A DNA stretch of 64,000 bases from Paeniglutamicibacter gangotriensis Lz1y (GTDB taxonomy: Bacteria; Actinomycetota; Actinomycetes; Actinomycetales; Micrococcaceae). The notes beneath the pieces are model-generated. The model searched no databases. It had not been told where the DNA came from and worked only from the letters and a program-made list of their open reading frames with translations. The DNA is taken from positions 310,001 to 374,000 of the forward strand of contig NZ_AOCK01000002.1 in NCBI RefSeq assembly GCF_000348945.1, given 5' to 3'. Position numbers and translations under genes: made by a program. This document shows positions 24,362 through 33,599 of the stretch, piece by piece; positions within the stretch are counted from its first letter, which is position 1; the number at the start of each line of letters is the position of its first letter.

Positions 24362-25068
24362 GTGCCCCCGTCATGGGGACCGGGCAACGGGTGAGTCACG
24401 AAGACCGCGGCCTGGGTCCGCGACTCGAATCCCAGCTTCGCCAACATCGAGGACACATAGTTCTTCACGGTCTTCTCCGCCAAGCGCATGCGCTCGCCGA
24501 TTTGCCGGTTGCTCATTCCCTCACCGACCAATTCCAGCACCCGGCGTTCCTGACTGGTGAGTTGGCTGATCCGCGGGTCGGGGTGTTCGTGGCTGAAGAG
24601 CCCGGAAATGATCCGCGCCTTGAGCCCGGGGGTGAACAGCGATTCACCGCGTGCCGCCCGGCGCAGGGCCTGGATCAGGTCGTTGCCGGCGATCTGCTTC
24701 AGCACATATCCCATGGCACCTGCCAGCACCGCACCGCGCAATGCCTGCTCGTCATCGTAACTGGTGAGGATCAAACAGTTCAGCGAGGCATCGATGGAGC
24801 GCACATCGCGACAGACCTCGATGCCCGTGCCATCGGGCAGCCGTGCATCAAGAACCGAAACATCCGGGCGCAGCGCCGGGATCTGTTTGCGAGCCTCGTG
24901 TGCCGTGCCGGAAGTGCCGACGACCTCGAAGCCCTCACCCTCGAGCAATTCACGCAAGCCGCGGCGGACCAACTCGTGATCATCGAGGATGAAGACGCGG
25001 ATGGGGGTGTCGGTCTCAGATTCGGTGCCGGGGATGGGCGACGGGCTTGCTGCCGCTGCGTGATCCAT
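24358..25068 (-). CDS. NarL/FixJ-family response regulator
   Basis: This 236-residue regulator has a receiver domain (about 22-140) with the acidic pair ILDDHELVRRG and the phosphoacceptor D74 (VSVLDARLPDGTG), then a LuxR-type helix-turn-helix: LTSQERRVLELVGEGMSNRQ with IGERMRLAEKTVKNYV. It should be the partner of the kinase at 22841. The two genes meet tail to tail with a four-base overlap, so they are not one transcript. AAAGGGGCGCTC precedes ATG 25068. Confidence 0.92.
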   Translation of the reverse strand: MDHAAAASPSPIPGTESETDTPIRVFILDDHELVRRGLRELLEGEGFEVVGTSGTAHEARKQIPALRPDVSVLDARLPDGTGIEVCRDVRSIDASLNCLILTSYDDEQALRGAVLAGAMGYVLKQIAGNDLIQALRRAARGESLFTPGLKARIISGLFSHEHPDPRISQLTSQERRVLELVGEGMSNRQIGERMRLAEKTVKNYVSSMLAKLGFESRTQAAVFVTHPLPGPHDGGT

Positions 25069-25227
25069 GAGCGCCCCTTTCGACTCCGCGGGTAGGTGCA
25101 GACGCGTCCGCACATTCCTATTCTTAGCCCTCGAACCAGTACCGGACAAGGGGCCAAAGACCTGATGCGGATTTCGGCGACGGTTGGATGCCGGGACCGT
25201 GGTTGAGCGGACGGCCTGGCGCAAGCG

Positions 25228-25683
25228 CTAGTGCGGTTGCGGGAAGCCGAGCAAGGACCGGGTGCGGGCGTACTTCGCGGCTAGCCGTTCACGTGTCTCA
25301 GCGGGCAATACTGCGGTGCGTGCGGGGTCGGTGTTGTCCTCGATGTCGGCACGCTTGACCAACAGGCCCGTTGGGTTTCCCCGGACCCGGGCGCAGTAGT
25401 CCTCCAAAGTTTCACCCTCGCGTTTGGTCAGTGCGCGAACCGCCTCGATGACAGGGACCGGGATACCAGCAGCCCCAAGGTCAGCTTCGGTGACCTCACA
25501 GTCCTCCAGAACATCGTGCAGCCAGGCCGTGGCGATCGCCGCATCGTCGCCGCCGTGGGCGCGCACACCAGCTGCCACACGCGCGGGATGGGTGATGTAC
25601 TCGACGCCGGACTTATCGACCTGTCCGGCGTGGGCGCGGGTGGCAATGTCCTGGGCTACCTGCACCAAGGCCTGCGTATTCAT
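25228..25683 (-). CDS. HD-domain protein related to (p)ppGpp hydrolases
   Basis: This 151-residue protein has the HD-superfamily metal site in the arrangement seen in SpoT/MESH1-type hydrolase domains: HAGQVDKSGVEYITHPARVA (about 19-38), WLHDVLED (about 54-61) and KRADIEDN (about 109-116). It lacks the synthetase and regulatory domains, so it would be a small alarmone-type hydrolase or another HD phosphohydrolase. GGAGGACCATC before ATG 25683 fixes the start. It stands alone after the response regulator. Confidence 0.8.
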   Translation of the reverse strand: MNTQALVQVAQDIATRAHAGQVDKSGVEYITHPARVAAGVRAHGGDDAAIATAWLHDVLEDCEVTEADLGAAGIPVPVIEAVRALTKREGETLEDYCARVRGNPTGLLVKRADIEDNTDPARTAVLPAETRERLAAKYARTRSLLGFPQPH

Positions 25684-25779
25684 GATGGTCCTCCGTGGGC
25701 TGGGCGGTGGCTCGGTTGCCAGCATCGCTTGGTGTTTCCCAGCGTAGCGATGCTCACGGACAGTTGGCCTCCGCTGTGC

Positions 25780-26319
25780 CTAGGCAGGGTTCTGTGAGGT
25801 CGGCGGGTAGGTGATGGTGGTGCCTTCAACTTGGGCGAAGGAGGTCATCGTATGGGCGGTGGCCTTGGTGGCCGAGAAGATATCCAGGACTTCGACGCCG
25901 CGGGCCAATAGCGCATCGCCGACCAGCGAACGGTGGCAGCGCCAGGGAAGGGCCTCGGCGCACATGATGGCGGTGCTGTGTCCGTTGGCCCGCGTCAATA
26001 AATCCTCGATGGCGTGATCGAAGGCTTCGGTCTGCATGTAATCGGCGTAGCCGCGGAATGAATCGTTGTGCCAGGCTCCGTTGCCGCTGTCCTTGTGTGT
26101 GGGGCGCAGGCCGCCGAGATCCTTGGCCCGGTGGTAGCCGATTCCCGCGCCGGTCAGTGCCTCGGCGAGGACCTCGCCATTGAACTGCGGGTTGTGTCGT
26201 GACTTCGGGATGCTGCGGATGTCAACGAGGTGGGTGATGGCGTGGGCCTTGAGGATCTTGATGAACTCGGAAATCTCATGGGTGGAGTGGCCGATGGTGT
26301 AAATCATTCTCGTATCCAC
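25780..26319 (-). CDS. DUF488 family protein
   Basis: This 179-residue protein matches the DUF488 family. It begins with YTIGHSTHEISEFIKIL, continues with LVDIRSIPKSRHNPQFNGE, the conserved DIR.P.S...P.F pattern, and has IMCAEALPWRCHRSLVGDAL, the conserved C.E....CHR motif. The biochemical role is not established, though the cysteine and CHR motif suggest a catalytic or metal site. GTG 26319 has GGAG six bases upstream. It does not appear to form an operon with its neighbours. Confidence 0.88.
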   Translation of the reverse strand: MDTRMIYTIGHSTHEISEFIKILKAHAITHLVDIRSIPKSRHNPQFNGEVLAEALTGAGIGYHRAKDLGGLRPTHKDSGNGAWHNDSFRGYADYMQTEAFDHAIEDLLTRANGHSTAIMCAEALPWRCHRSLVGDALLARGVEVLDIFSATKATAHTMTSFAQVEGTTITYPPTSQNPA

Positions 26320-26518
26320 GATGTGCTCCGATTCCCTGGTCTTTGTGCCCGAAGCCGATGCCTGTGGCTCCTCCCTTTAGCGTAGGCGGATTCCTTCCGG
26401 ATGCCCACTGATCTGCTCTGGCACAGCACCCGGAGCGGCCCGTGCCGGAGCGCCGAAAAGATCCGCCGGGTACCGCGGGTCTCGTGATACAAGGACGGTG
26501 AAAAGCGGGGCGGCAGGG

Positions 26519-28117
26519 TTAGGAGCGCTCGGCCCGCAATTCGCGCTTGAGCAGCTTCCCGGACTGATTGCGGGGGAGCTCTGCCACAAAATCCACCCGT
26601 TTGGGCACCTTGTGATTCGCGAGCCTGCTCTTCACATGTTGGCGCACCGTTTCCGCGGTCAATTCAGCACCCTCCTTGAGCACCACCACCGCGGTGATGG
26701 CTTCGATCCAGCGTTCATCCTCGAGCCCGATCACTGCCACCTCGGCGACTTCCTCGAGCTCGTAAATGCAGTCTTCGACTTCGCGAGGAGCCACCAGGAC
26801 ACCGCCGGTGTTGATCACGTCCTTGATGCGGTCGACCACCTGGATATAGCCCTGGTGATCACGGGTGACCTGGTCGCCGGAACGGAACCAGCCCTCGGTG
26901 AAGGCCTCGACCGTTGCCTCGGGCTTGTTCCAATACCCGTTCATGACCTGCGGGGAACGGTACTGGACTTCACCGGGCTCGCCAGCAGCGGCGATCGTCC
27001 CCTCGGCATTGATGACCCGTGCCTCGACGAAGAACACCGGCCGGCCGCAGGAGGCCGGACGAGCTTCGTGATCCTCCGGACGCAAGACCGAGCACAGTGG
27101 CCCGAGTTCCGACTGGCCGAAGCAGTTGTAGAAACCGATCCCCGGGTAGCGGGAGCGCAAACGATGCAACACCGTCACCGGCATGATGGAGGCGCCGTAC
27201 TGGGCCTTGGTCAGCGAGGACAAGTCGCGGGTGTCCAGATCCGGGTGGTTGCTCAGGGGCACCCACACGGTGGGCGCCAGAAAAAGCGAGCCAATGTGCT
27301 CGGCTTCGACCCGTTTCAGGATTTCGGCGATGTCAGGCTTGGCCATCAGCCGGACCGTGGCTCCCAGGGACAAGTAGGGCAAGAGGAAAACGTGCATGGC
27401 CGCCGAGTGATACAGCGGCATCGGAATCAGCGGCCGGTCCTCGGCCGTGAAGTCCAGGGCGATGATCGCCGAAACATACTGGGCGATCAACGCCGCGTGA
27501 GTCATCATCGCACCCTTGGGCGCGGAGGTTGTCCCGGAGGTGTACAACAACTGGGCCAGATCGCCACCGCGAACTGCCACGTGCACCGGGTCCGTGCCCG
27601 CCTCGGGGTCCACGGCAGGGTCCAACGCGGTGTCCAAGATCGAGGGCGAATCGGAGGCTCCGGGCAGCAACGTCCAGACCTGCTCGATGGCTTCGGCCCG
27701 GCCATCGTCACGAACTTGGTTCACCAGCGGCAGCCTTTCCTTATCCGCCACCACCACGACGGCTCCGGAATCTTCTAGCAGGTAGGTGAGTTCGTCACCC
27801 TTGAGCGCGAAGTTCACCGGCACATGGACCAGTCCCGCCGAGGCGCAGGCCAGGAACAAGATCGCGTAGGCATCGGAGTTGGCGCCGTAGGCTGCCACCC
27901 GGGAGCCTGGAGGAAGATTGGCGCTGCGCAGCCTGCCGGCAACTCGTTGCACCGCCACATCCAGTTCCCGGTAGGTCCACCGACGATCCTGAAATTCTAG
28001 GGCGGTGGTGTTCGGATTGCGGGAGGTACTGCGGCGCAGCAACGCACCGATGGTATCGACCGGATCCGTGGTGATGATGCTCGCCGCCTCAGCGCTGCCT
28101 GGCGTGGAATCTTTCAT
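26519..28117 (-). CDS. Acyl-CoA synthetase (AMP-forming, FadD-like)
   Basis: This 532-residue enzyme activates a carboxylic acid through an acyl-adenylate to the CoA thioester. The P-loop-like signature LLYTSGTTSAPKGAMMTH, the mid-protein NCFGQSELGP, the GWFRSGDQVTRD hinge and the C-terminal PRNQSGKLLKRELR with the catalytic lysine are all present in order. It is closest in pattern to medium/long-chain fatty acyl-CoA synthetases. The acid it uses is not clear. ATG 28117 lies nine bases after AAAGGA; ATG 28147 is an alternative. Confidence 0.9.
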   Translation of the reverse strand: MKDSTPGSAEAASIITTDPVDTIGALLRRSTSRNPNTTALEFQDRRWTYRELDVAVQRVAGRLRSANLPPGSRVAAYGANSDAYAILFLACASAGLVHVPVNFALKGDELTYLLEDSGAVVVVADKERLPLVNQVRDDGRAEAIEQVWTLLPGASDSPSILDTALDPAVDPEAGTDPVHVAVRGGDLAQLLYTSGTTSAPKGAMMTHAALIAQYVSAIIALDFTAEDRPLIPMPLYHSAAMHVFLLPYLSLGATVRLMAKPDIAEILKRVEAEHIGSLFLAPTVWVPLSNHPDLDTRDLSSLTKAQYGASIMPVTVLHRLRSRYPGIGFYNCFGQSELGPLCSVLRPEDHEARPASCGRPVFFVEARVINAEGTIAAAGEPGEVQYRSPQVMNGYWNKPEATVEAFTEGWFRSGDQVTRDHQGYIQVVDRIKDVINTGGVLVAPREVEDCIYELEEVAEVAVIGLEDERWIEAITAVVVLKEGAELTAETVRQHVKSRLANHKVPKRVDFVAELPRNQSGKLLKRELRAERS

Positions 28118-28564
28118 GGATGAAGGTCCTTTCGAAATGTTCATCATGCCTGGACTGGAGATGTTCGATGCGGGTGTTGTTGGCCTGTTCGGTACGTTAG
28201 TGCCTGGCGGGTAGCTGCCGGCTGATCGATGCGGCTCGGCCTTGCGGAAATCCTTCAGGGGAAGCGTTCTTATCTCTTCGGCGGGCGTGCGGCTTTCAAG
28301 CGGGGAAACGTGTAGTCGTTTCCCCGATGAATAGTGATCTTAGGATGCCCAACTAATTTCGAGTTGTCTAGGTCACATCGCGGTTTTGATGCCCGTGGCT
28401 TGAATGGGGGCAGGATGGGCGAGGAGAGTATGGGATTTTTCGCTACACACAGCACGGGGCGCCGCGTATGCGCTTTCTGGCCTGACGCGGCATCTGCAAA
28501 AACCCTGCTGCACGGAGCCGTGCCCGCAGTTTCCTTCCAGGGCAACAACCGATTGCTTCGGCCA
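28118..28564. other. Intergenic, no gene seen; holds one strong hairpin
   Basis: No supported coding region lies between the acyl-CoA synthetase and the acetyltransferase. The region should contain the synthetase promoter, and it holds the hairpin listed at 28301-28326. Confidence 0.45.
28301..28326. promoter_or_regulatory. Perfect 10-bp inverted repeat
   Basis: CGGGGAAACG (28301-28310) is the exact reverse complement of CGTTTCCCCG (28317-28326), with a six-base spacer. No T-tract follows on either side. It lies about 185 bases upstream of the acyl-CoA synthetase start, so an operator or a structured leader element is possible. Confidence 0.45.
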
Positions 28565-29152
28565 CTAGGCGCCGGAGGATCCGGGCCCGGCGGTCAGCCA
28601 CGCTTCGCGGGTGATGGCGTACTCGACGTCGCCGAGCTCGTCCCCGTCGATGCGCACCGGCCAGTCGGCGACGAAGTGCCGCACTAGATCCATCGAACAC
28701 TTCTCCATAACCAGGCGCGAGGCGGTGTTCACCGCCATGGTGTTGGCATGGATGCGGGTCACCGACGGCACCGAAAACCCGTGGTTGATCAGCGCGCGGG
28801 CACCCTCGGTGGCCAGCCCGCGGCCCCAAAACACGTGCTTGAGCCGGTAGCCCAGCTCTGGTTCCGCGGCAGGGGTCCCGGGTTCGGGGCGCAGGTGGAA
28901 CCAGCCGGCGAATTCGCCGGTGGTCCGCAGCTGAGCCACCCAGAACCCGAAGTCCGGACCTGCCCGGTGGTAGCCGAGGTAGGCGGGGATGTACTCGTCG
29001 GTGATTTCCGCCAGCGAGGTCGGCACCCCGTTGGAGATATAGCGCATGACCCGCGGGTCCGCATCCAGGTCAACCAGCAGCCCGGCGTCGTCGGCGGTAA
29101 ATTGACGCAACACCAACCGCGGGGTCTGCAGCAGGATCTTCATGGAACCCAT
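28565..29152 (-). CDS. GNAT acetyltransferase (RimJ/RimL-like)
   Basis: The 195-residue product is a RimJ/RimL-type N-acetyltransferase. It starts with LLQTPRLVLRQFTADDAGLL, the family's first strand, has GYRLKHVFWGRGLATEGARA as the CoA-binding segment in mid-protein, and NTASRLVMEKCSMDLVRHF near the C-terminus. ATG 29152 or ATG 29143 can be the start; neither has a clear Shine-Dalgarno site. The gene lies only ten bases after the ABC permease stop, so it may be transcribed with the sugar importer. Confidence 0.85.
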   Translation of the reverse strand: MGSMKILLQTPRLVLRQFTADDAGLLVDLDADPRVMRYISNGVPTSLAEITDEYIPAYLGYHRAGPDFGFWVAQLRTTGEFAGWFHLRPEPGTPAAEPELGYRLKHVFWGRGLATEGARALINHGFSVPSVTRIHANTMAVNTASRLVMEKCSMDLVRHFVADWPVRIDGDELGDVEYAITREAWLTAGPGSSGA

Positions 29153-29162
29153 TGTGCGCCGG

Positions 29163-29978
29163 TTATTCCTTGACGGCTCCCTCGAGCATGCCCTTGATGA
29201 AGTGGCGTTGCATCAGGAAGTAGAGCAGGACCACCGGCAGGGCGACCATCACCGCGGCGGCGGCCAACAGCGCGGTGCCCTGGGTGTACTGGCCCTGGAA
29301 GAAGGCCAGGCCCAGCGGGGCGGTGCGGAACTCCCCGGAAGGGGACATGACCAGCGGGATCAGGAATTCGTTCCACGTCCACATGAACATCAGAACGACC
29401 ATGGTGGTGATCGCCGGGCGGCCCATGGGCACCAGGATGGAAAACAGGATCCTGCCCTTTGAGGCCCCGTCCACGCGCGCGGCGTCCATGATGGAGGGAT
29501 TCACGCCCTTGAAGTAGGCGCGCATCCAGTAGGTGCCGAACGCGACCGACTGGGCGACCTGTGGCAGGGCCACGGCCCAGACGGTGTCGGTGAGCCCGAA
29601 GGTGCGCAGATCGAAGAAGAGCGGCACGATGATGGCCTCGGAGGGCACCATGATGCCCAGCAGGAAGAGGTAGAACAGGAATTGTTCGCCGCGAAATCTC
29701 ATGGTCCCAAACGCGTAGCCGGCCATGATCGACAGCACCACGGCGAGGGACACCACAATCACCGCGACCAGCACCGAGGTGCCCATGTATTGCCCGAAGC
29801 GTCCCTCGACCCAAGCTTCGGCGAAGTTGCCGGGGTGGAAGGAGCCCTGACGGGCGGCGGACGCGCTGGCAGGACCGAACGCGGTGACCAAGATGGAGAG
29901 CACCGGAGTGAGCACTACCAGTGAGAAGCCGATCAGGATCACGTAGTTCAGCGTGCGCTCGGTGGCAGAGACCCTCAT
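29163..29978 (-). CDS. Carbohydrate ABC transporter permease (MalG-like)
   Basis: This 271-residue inner-membrane protein has six predicted helices and the EAA loop of binding-protein-dependent permeases (YFKGVNPSIMDAARVDGASK, then GRILFSILVPMGRPA). It matches the MalG/UgpE-type CUT1 family. It overlaps the other permease gene by four bases and forms the importer with the genes at 29975 and 30870. No ATPase gene is nearby; in actinobacteria a shared MsiK-type ATPase often serves such importers. Confidence 0.92.
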   Translation of the reverse strand: MRVSATERTLNYVILIGFSLVVLTPVLSILVTAFGPASASAARQGSFHPGNFAEAWVEGRFGQYMGTSVLVAVIVVSLAVVLSIMAGYAFGTMRFRGEQFLFYLFLLGIMVPSEAIIVPLFFDLRTFGLTDTVWAVALPQVAQSVAFGTYWMRAYFKGVNPSIMDAARVDGASKGRILFSILVPMGRPAITTMVVLMFMWTWNEFLIPLVMSPSGEFRTAPLGLAFFQGQYTQGTALLAAAAVMVALPVVLLYFLMQRHFIKGMLEGAVKE

Positions 29979-30895
29979 TGGGCACGCTCCGAGATCCGGT
30001 TCACGGCCAGGGTGATCAGGAAGATGATGAGGGTCAGGGTGACGCCGATGGCCGCGGCGGAGCCGACCTGCCCGGTCTCAAATGCCCTGCGGTAGACCTC
30101 GTAGCTGGGCACCGTGGTGGAGGAACCGGGACCCCCGGAAGTGGTCATGTAGATCAAGTCGAAGGTCTTCAGCGAGGCGACGATGGTCAGCGTCAGGGCC
30201 ACGGTGAGCTCCGCGCGGACCGCTGGGACGATGATGGCGAAGAACTCGCGCACCGGTCCGGCACCATCGAGCCGGACCGCTTCGAAGAGCTCGGTGGGGA
30301 TCTTGGCCATGCCGGCCAGCAGCAGCACCGTGACTAATCCGGTGGACACCCAGGAGCCGATCAGCCCCACGGCGGGCAGGGAGAAGACGTAGTCCCCGAG
30401 CCAAGACCGGGTCAGCGCGTCCAGGCCGATGGAGCGCAGCATCGAGTTCAGCAGCCCGTCGGGCGCATAAATCTGTTTGAAGGCCACCGAGACCACCACC
30501 ATCGCGATGACCTGCGGCAGGAAGACCAGGGTGCGGAACAGGGCCAGCCCGCGGGCCTTGGCCCGAGTTAGTACCGCGGCCAGCACCAGGCCGATCCCGC
30601 AGGGCAGCACCGCGTAGAAGAAGATGAACACCAGTGCGTGGCCGAAGGCGGCGCGCAGCCGGGCGTCGGCGAAGATCTCGGTGTAGTTCTCCGCCCCGAC
30701 GAACGTGGCCAGACTCAGCCCGTCCCAGGCGAAGAGCGAGAGGTGCACCGAGCGGGCCAGCGGGTAGAGCATAAACGCCGCGTAGATGATGAAGGCCGGG
30801 GCGATGAAGAGATACGGGGTCAGCCGGCGGCCCTGGCGCCCCGAGGAATTCCCCGGGGCGCCGGTGGTGTTACTTGCCTTGGGTAAAGCCGGCAT
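29975..30895 (-). CDS. Carbohydrate ABC transporter permease (MalF-like)
   Basis: This 306-residue permease begins with a hydrophilic tail and then the helix LTPYLFIAPAFIIYAAFML, as is typical for MalF/UgpA-type CUT1 proteins. The EAA loop is seen as PTELFEAVRLDGAGPVREFF with AIIVPAVRAEL behind it. ATG 30895 was chosen because it starts the protein in the usual place; it lies inside the last codons of the binding-protein gene, a 26-base overlap that couples their translation. Confidence 0.9.
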   Translation of the reverse strand: MPALPKASNTTGAPGNSSGRQGRRLTPYLFIAPAFIIYAAFMLYPLARSVHLSLFAWDGLSLATFVGAENYTEIFADARLRAAFGHALVFIFFYAVLPCGIGLVLAAVLTRAKARGLALFRTLVFLPQVIAMVVVSVAFKQIYAPDGLLNSMLRSIGLDALTRSWLGDYVFSLPAVGLIGSWVSTGLVTVLLLAGMAKIPTELFEAVRLDGAGPVREFFAIIVPAVRAELTVALTLTIVASLKTFDLIYMTTSGGPGSSTTVPSYEVYRRAFETGQVGSAAAIGVTLTLIIFLITLAVNRISERAQ

Positions 30896-32234
30896 AGTCC
30901 GCTTCCATGGCCTCGGTGAAGGCCTTCGCGTCGATCCGGCCATCGAGCAGTCCCTGCAGCGAATCGCCCAGGGTGTCTCCCATGGTCGGGGTCGCGTAGT
31001 CCAGGTACGGCAGCAGTACTCCATCGGTGCTCACCGATTCGAAGGTGGTGAACACGTCCCTCTGGACTCCGGAGTCCGGGGCGTGGGCCGCGGTGTCAAG
31101 CACCGGCAGGTTCCCGGTCTCGGCCAGCACCTTCATCGCGTCCTGGTTGGTGATGAAGTCGATGTAGGCCGCGGCGAGGTCGGGGTTCTTGGTCTTGGCG
31201 GTCACGGTGAAGGGCAGCCCGGTGCCGCCGGTGGTGTGTGCGCCCGTTCCTGCGGTGGCACCGGGAGCGAAGAATCCGACGTCCTGCCCCATAGCGTCTT
31301 CCAAGTCGGCGGCCATCCAGGAGCCGCCCATCAAGAAGACCCCTTCGCCCTTGGTCAGCTTCTGCCAGGCGGCATCGTACTCGGTGCCGTTGACGCCCTG
31401 GTTGAAGTAGCCCTTGGCGTTCCAGTCGGCCAGCGTCTGCGCCGCGGCCTGGTTTTCCTCGGTGGTCCAGGAGGCGCCGGCGTTGCCGAAGCCGAGCTTC
31501 TCGATGTCCTCTGCGGGGACCTTGGCGCCTTGGATGGGGCCAAAGACGTGACCTGCAGGCCACTTCTCGATGTTGCCCAGCAGCAGCGGGGTTTCGCCCG
31601 CCTCCTTGGCGGTGGTGATGGCCTCTTCGAATCCTGCCCAGTCGCCCGGGACCTCAAGGTCCAGGGACTGTAGCTTCTTCTTAGAGTAGAAGACGCCCAC
31701 GACCTCACCGACCTGCGGCAGCCCGTAGACCGAGCCGGAGCCGAAGGTGGTGCCGTCGGTGGAGTACTGCGAGTACTTCAGTACCGAGGACGGGAAGCGC
31801 TCGGTCCAGCCGTAGGCCGCGGCCCAGTCATCGAGCGGCAGTAACTGCCCGGCCTTCACAAACGCGCCCATGGTGTTGCGGGCGTTGTTGGCCTGGACCA
31901 CGTCGGGGGCGTCGGTGCCCGAGAGTGCCAGGCGCAGCGTCTTACCCAGATCCTCGAAGGACTGGGAATTTCGCTTGATGGTGATGTTGGGGTATTTGGC
32001 CTCGAAGGCGGCGTTGAGCTTGGTCATTTGCTCGTTCTGTCCGCCGCGGACCTCCTGGTCCCAGATGGTCAGGGTTACCTCGCCCATCGACGCCACATCC
32101 GTGTTGACGATGGCGCCGGTTTGCGGTGCCGAGGGCGCGGGGGCCTCGGATCCCGGGGTGCAGGCCGACAGGCTCAGCGCCAGGACGGCCGCTGCGGCCA
32201 GGGCCAGGGTGCGGGTTTTGCCTCGGGGTGTCAT
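30870..32234 (-). CDS. Extracellular sugar-binding lipoprotein
   Basis: This 454-residue protein is a family 1 solute-binding protein. A signal peptide runs TRTLALAAAAVLALSLSAC and ends at a lipobox cysteine near residue 25, so it is anchored outside the membrane. EVTLTIWDQEVRGGQNEQ and the following FEAKYPNITIK are the family's first two strands. GAAAGGACCCAT precedes ATG 32234, so that start is preferred over ATG 32252. It is the receptor of the importer encoded downstream; the sugar may be a beta-glucoside or disaccharide, judged only from the GH4 gene nearby. Confidence 0.92.
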   Translation of the reverse strand: MTPRGKTRTLALAAAAVLALSLSACTPGSEAPAPSAPQTGAIVNTDVASMGEVTLTIWDQEVRGGQNEQMTKLNAAFEAKYPNITIKRNSQSFEDLGKTLRLALSGTDAPDVVQANNARNTMGAFVKAGQLLPLDDWAAAYGWTERFPSSVLKYSQYSTDGTTFGSGSVYGLPQVGEVVGVFYSKKKLQSLDLEVPGDWAGFEEAITTAKEAGETPLLLGNIEKWPAGHVFGPIQGAKVPAEDIEKLGFGNAGASWTTEENQAAAQTLADWNAKGYFNQGVNGTEYDAAWQKLTKGEGVFLMGGSWMAADLEDAMGQDVGFFAPGATAGTGAHTTGGTGLPFTVTAKTKNPDLAAAYIDFITNQDAMKVLAETGNLPVLDTAAHAPDSGVQRDVFTTFESVSTDGVLLPYLDYATPTMGDTLGDSLQGLLDGRIDAKAFTEAMEADYAGFTQGK

Positions 32235-32309
32235 ATGGGTCCTTTCGTACACAGGGGAAGTTTTGGTGGGCGGCGGCCGGGAGGGGACCGGGGCCGCCGG
32301 GGGATCGGG

Positions 32310-33425
32310 TTAGCGCGAGGGTGGCAGCGGGCCGTGCCCGTGGCGGCGGTAGTGGGCTTCGGCCTCGGTCAGCAGCCCGAAGGTGGCCTCGGCGCGGCGC
32401 ACGGCGTTGGGCTTGTGCTGCGCCAGTACGTCGTTGAGGAACCCGTAGCGTTTGGCGATGTCTGCGCATTCGGCGTTGTCGCGGGCGCGTAGCTTGGCCG
32501 TTTCCCACCAGTCGGCGATATCTCCCCAGCCCGGGGAAGCCAGCGAACCGCCGAAGTGTTTCACCGCCAGGGCCGAGCAAAGCGTGGAGAAGAGTAAGCG
32601 TTGGTGCAGCGGCCAGCCGGCCAGGGTGCCCAGCACGATGCCGGCGGAGAATACGTCCCCGGCGCCCGTCGGGTCGATGGCCGCCACGCGCAGGCTGGGA
32701 ACCTGGGCATGTTCCCCGGTGGAGGAGTCGATGGCGATGGCACCGTCCACGCCCTGGGTGATGACCACCAAGGGGGCGCGTGTTGAGAGCGCCTTCAGTG
32801 CGGCGTCGGGCGACTCAGTGCGGGAGTAGGCCATGGCTTCGACGTGGTTGGGCAGGAACCCGTGGCAAAGTGCTAAGTCGTTGAGTGTGGCCGTGTCCCA
32901 TTTTTCTGTGGGGTCCCAGCCGACGGCCGCGAAAACCTTGCCCTGGTTGGGGTGGGTGGGGATCCACCAGGGTTCCTCATGTCCGGGCATGGCCAGCTCG
33001 GCGATCATCGCCTTGGAGGTGGGTGGGATGCCGATGAGCTCGGCGGCGCTGATGGGGATCGGGTGGCCGTGGGTGATCATCGAGCGGTCCCCGTCGCGGG
33101 CCAGGGATACGGTGAGGGCCGAGTGCCAGTTCTCGAAGATGCGCGAGCGGCTTAGGTCGATGCCCTCCTGCTCTTCAAGCAGCGACCAGGACCATGCACC
33201 GTAGGCGTCGTCCCCGAAGCCTGCCGATAACCCGGTGGACAAACCGAGCCGGGCGGCTGCCACCGCGAGGTTGGCGATGCCGCCGGGGACCGAGCCCATG
33301 CCCTCTGCCCAGACCTCGGTGCCGGGCTGCGGGGCCGTGGGCAGGCCGGTGAAGATGATGTCGAAGAAGAGGGAGCCGGTGAGGAACAGATCGAGTTCCG
33401 TCTCTGGCTCGGATGCGGAGATCAC
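32310..33425 (-). CDS. PfkB-family carbohydrate kinase
   Basis: This 371-residue kinase of the ribokinase/PfkB superfamily should phosphorylate a sugar or nucleoside. The N-terminal GGIANLAVAAARLG matches PfkB signature 1 and AIDPTGAGDVFSAGIVLG in the C-terminal half is signature 2 with the catalytic aspartate. The last 70 residues, rich in charged helices, extend beyond the common PfkB core. The start is GTG 33425 with AAGAGG upstream. It lies 75 bases before the binding-protein gene in the same direction, so the imported sugar may be its substrate. Confidence 0.88.
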   Translation of the reverse strand: MISASEPETELDLFLTGSLFFDIIFTGLPTAPQPGTEVWAEGMGSVPGGIANLAVAAARLGLSTGLSAGFGDDAYGAWSWSLLEEQEGIDLSRSRIFENWHSALTVSLARDGDRSMITHGHPIPISAAELIGIPPTSKAMIAELAMPGHEEPWWIPTHPNQGKVFAAVGWDPTEKWDTATLNDLALCHGFLPNHVEAMAYSRTESPDAALKALSTRAPLVVITQGVDGAIAIDSSTGEHAQVPSLRVAAIDPTGAGDVFSAGIVLGTLAGWPLHQRLLFSTLCSALAVKHFGGSLASPGWGDIADWWETAKLRARDNAECADIAKRYGFLNDVLAQHKPNAVRRAEATFGLLTEAEAHYRRHGHGPLPPSR

Positions 33426-33560
33426 CGGTGTGTTCCTCTTGCTTGCGCCGTCAGTGGCGGTCAGGGATGCTTACCGGGTTTCCGGTGGCATGCGGGGCGC
33501 GCAGCGCACCCTTGAATTGGACGTTAGCACGCGTTAAGGGGTGGTACAAGTGATTGAATT

Positions 33561-33580
33561 TGCTCGGTTCTGCTCATTTG
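33561..33580. promoter_or_regulatory. Possible DeoR-type operator (10-bp direct repeat)
   Basis: TGCTCGGTTC (33561-33570) and TGCTCATTTG (33571-33580) share TGCTC at one helical turn, in the gap between the divergent kinase and DeoR genes. DeoR-family proteins often bind direct repeats. The match is short. Confidence 0.3.
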
Positions 33581-33599
33581 TGACTGTTAGTCTGGGGGT

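Noticed and set aside
25100-25180. DosR-like box (GGGGCCAAAGACC) upstream of the response regulator
   Set aside because: Too many mismatches to the DosR consensus to claim it; the kinase resemblance to DevS alone is not enough.
28334-28687. Plus-strand frame before the acetyltransferase gene
   Set aside because: It runs into the acetyltransferase in antisense and has no ribosome-binding site or motif.
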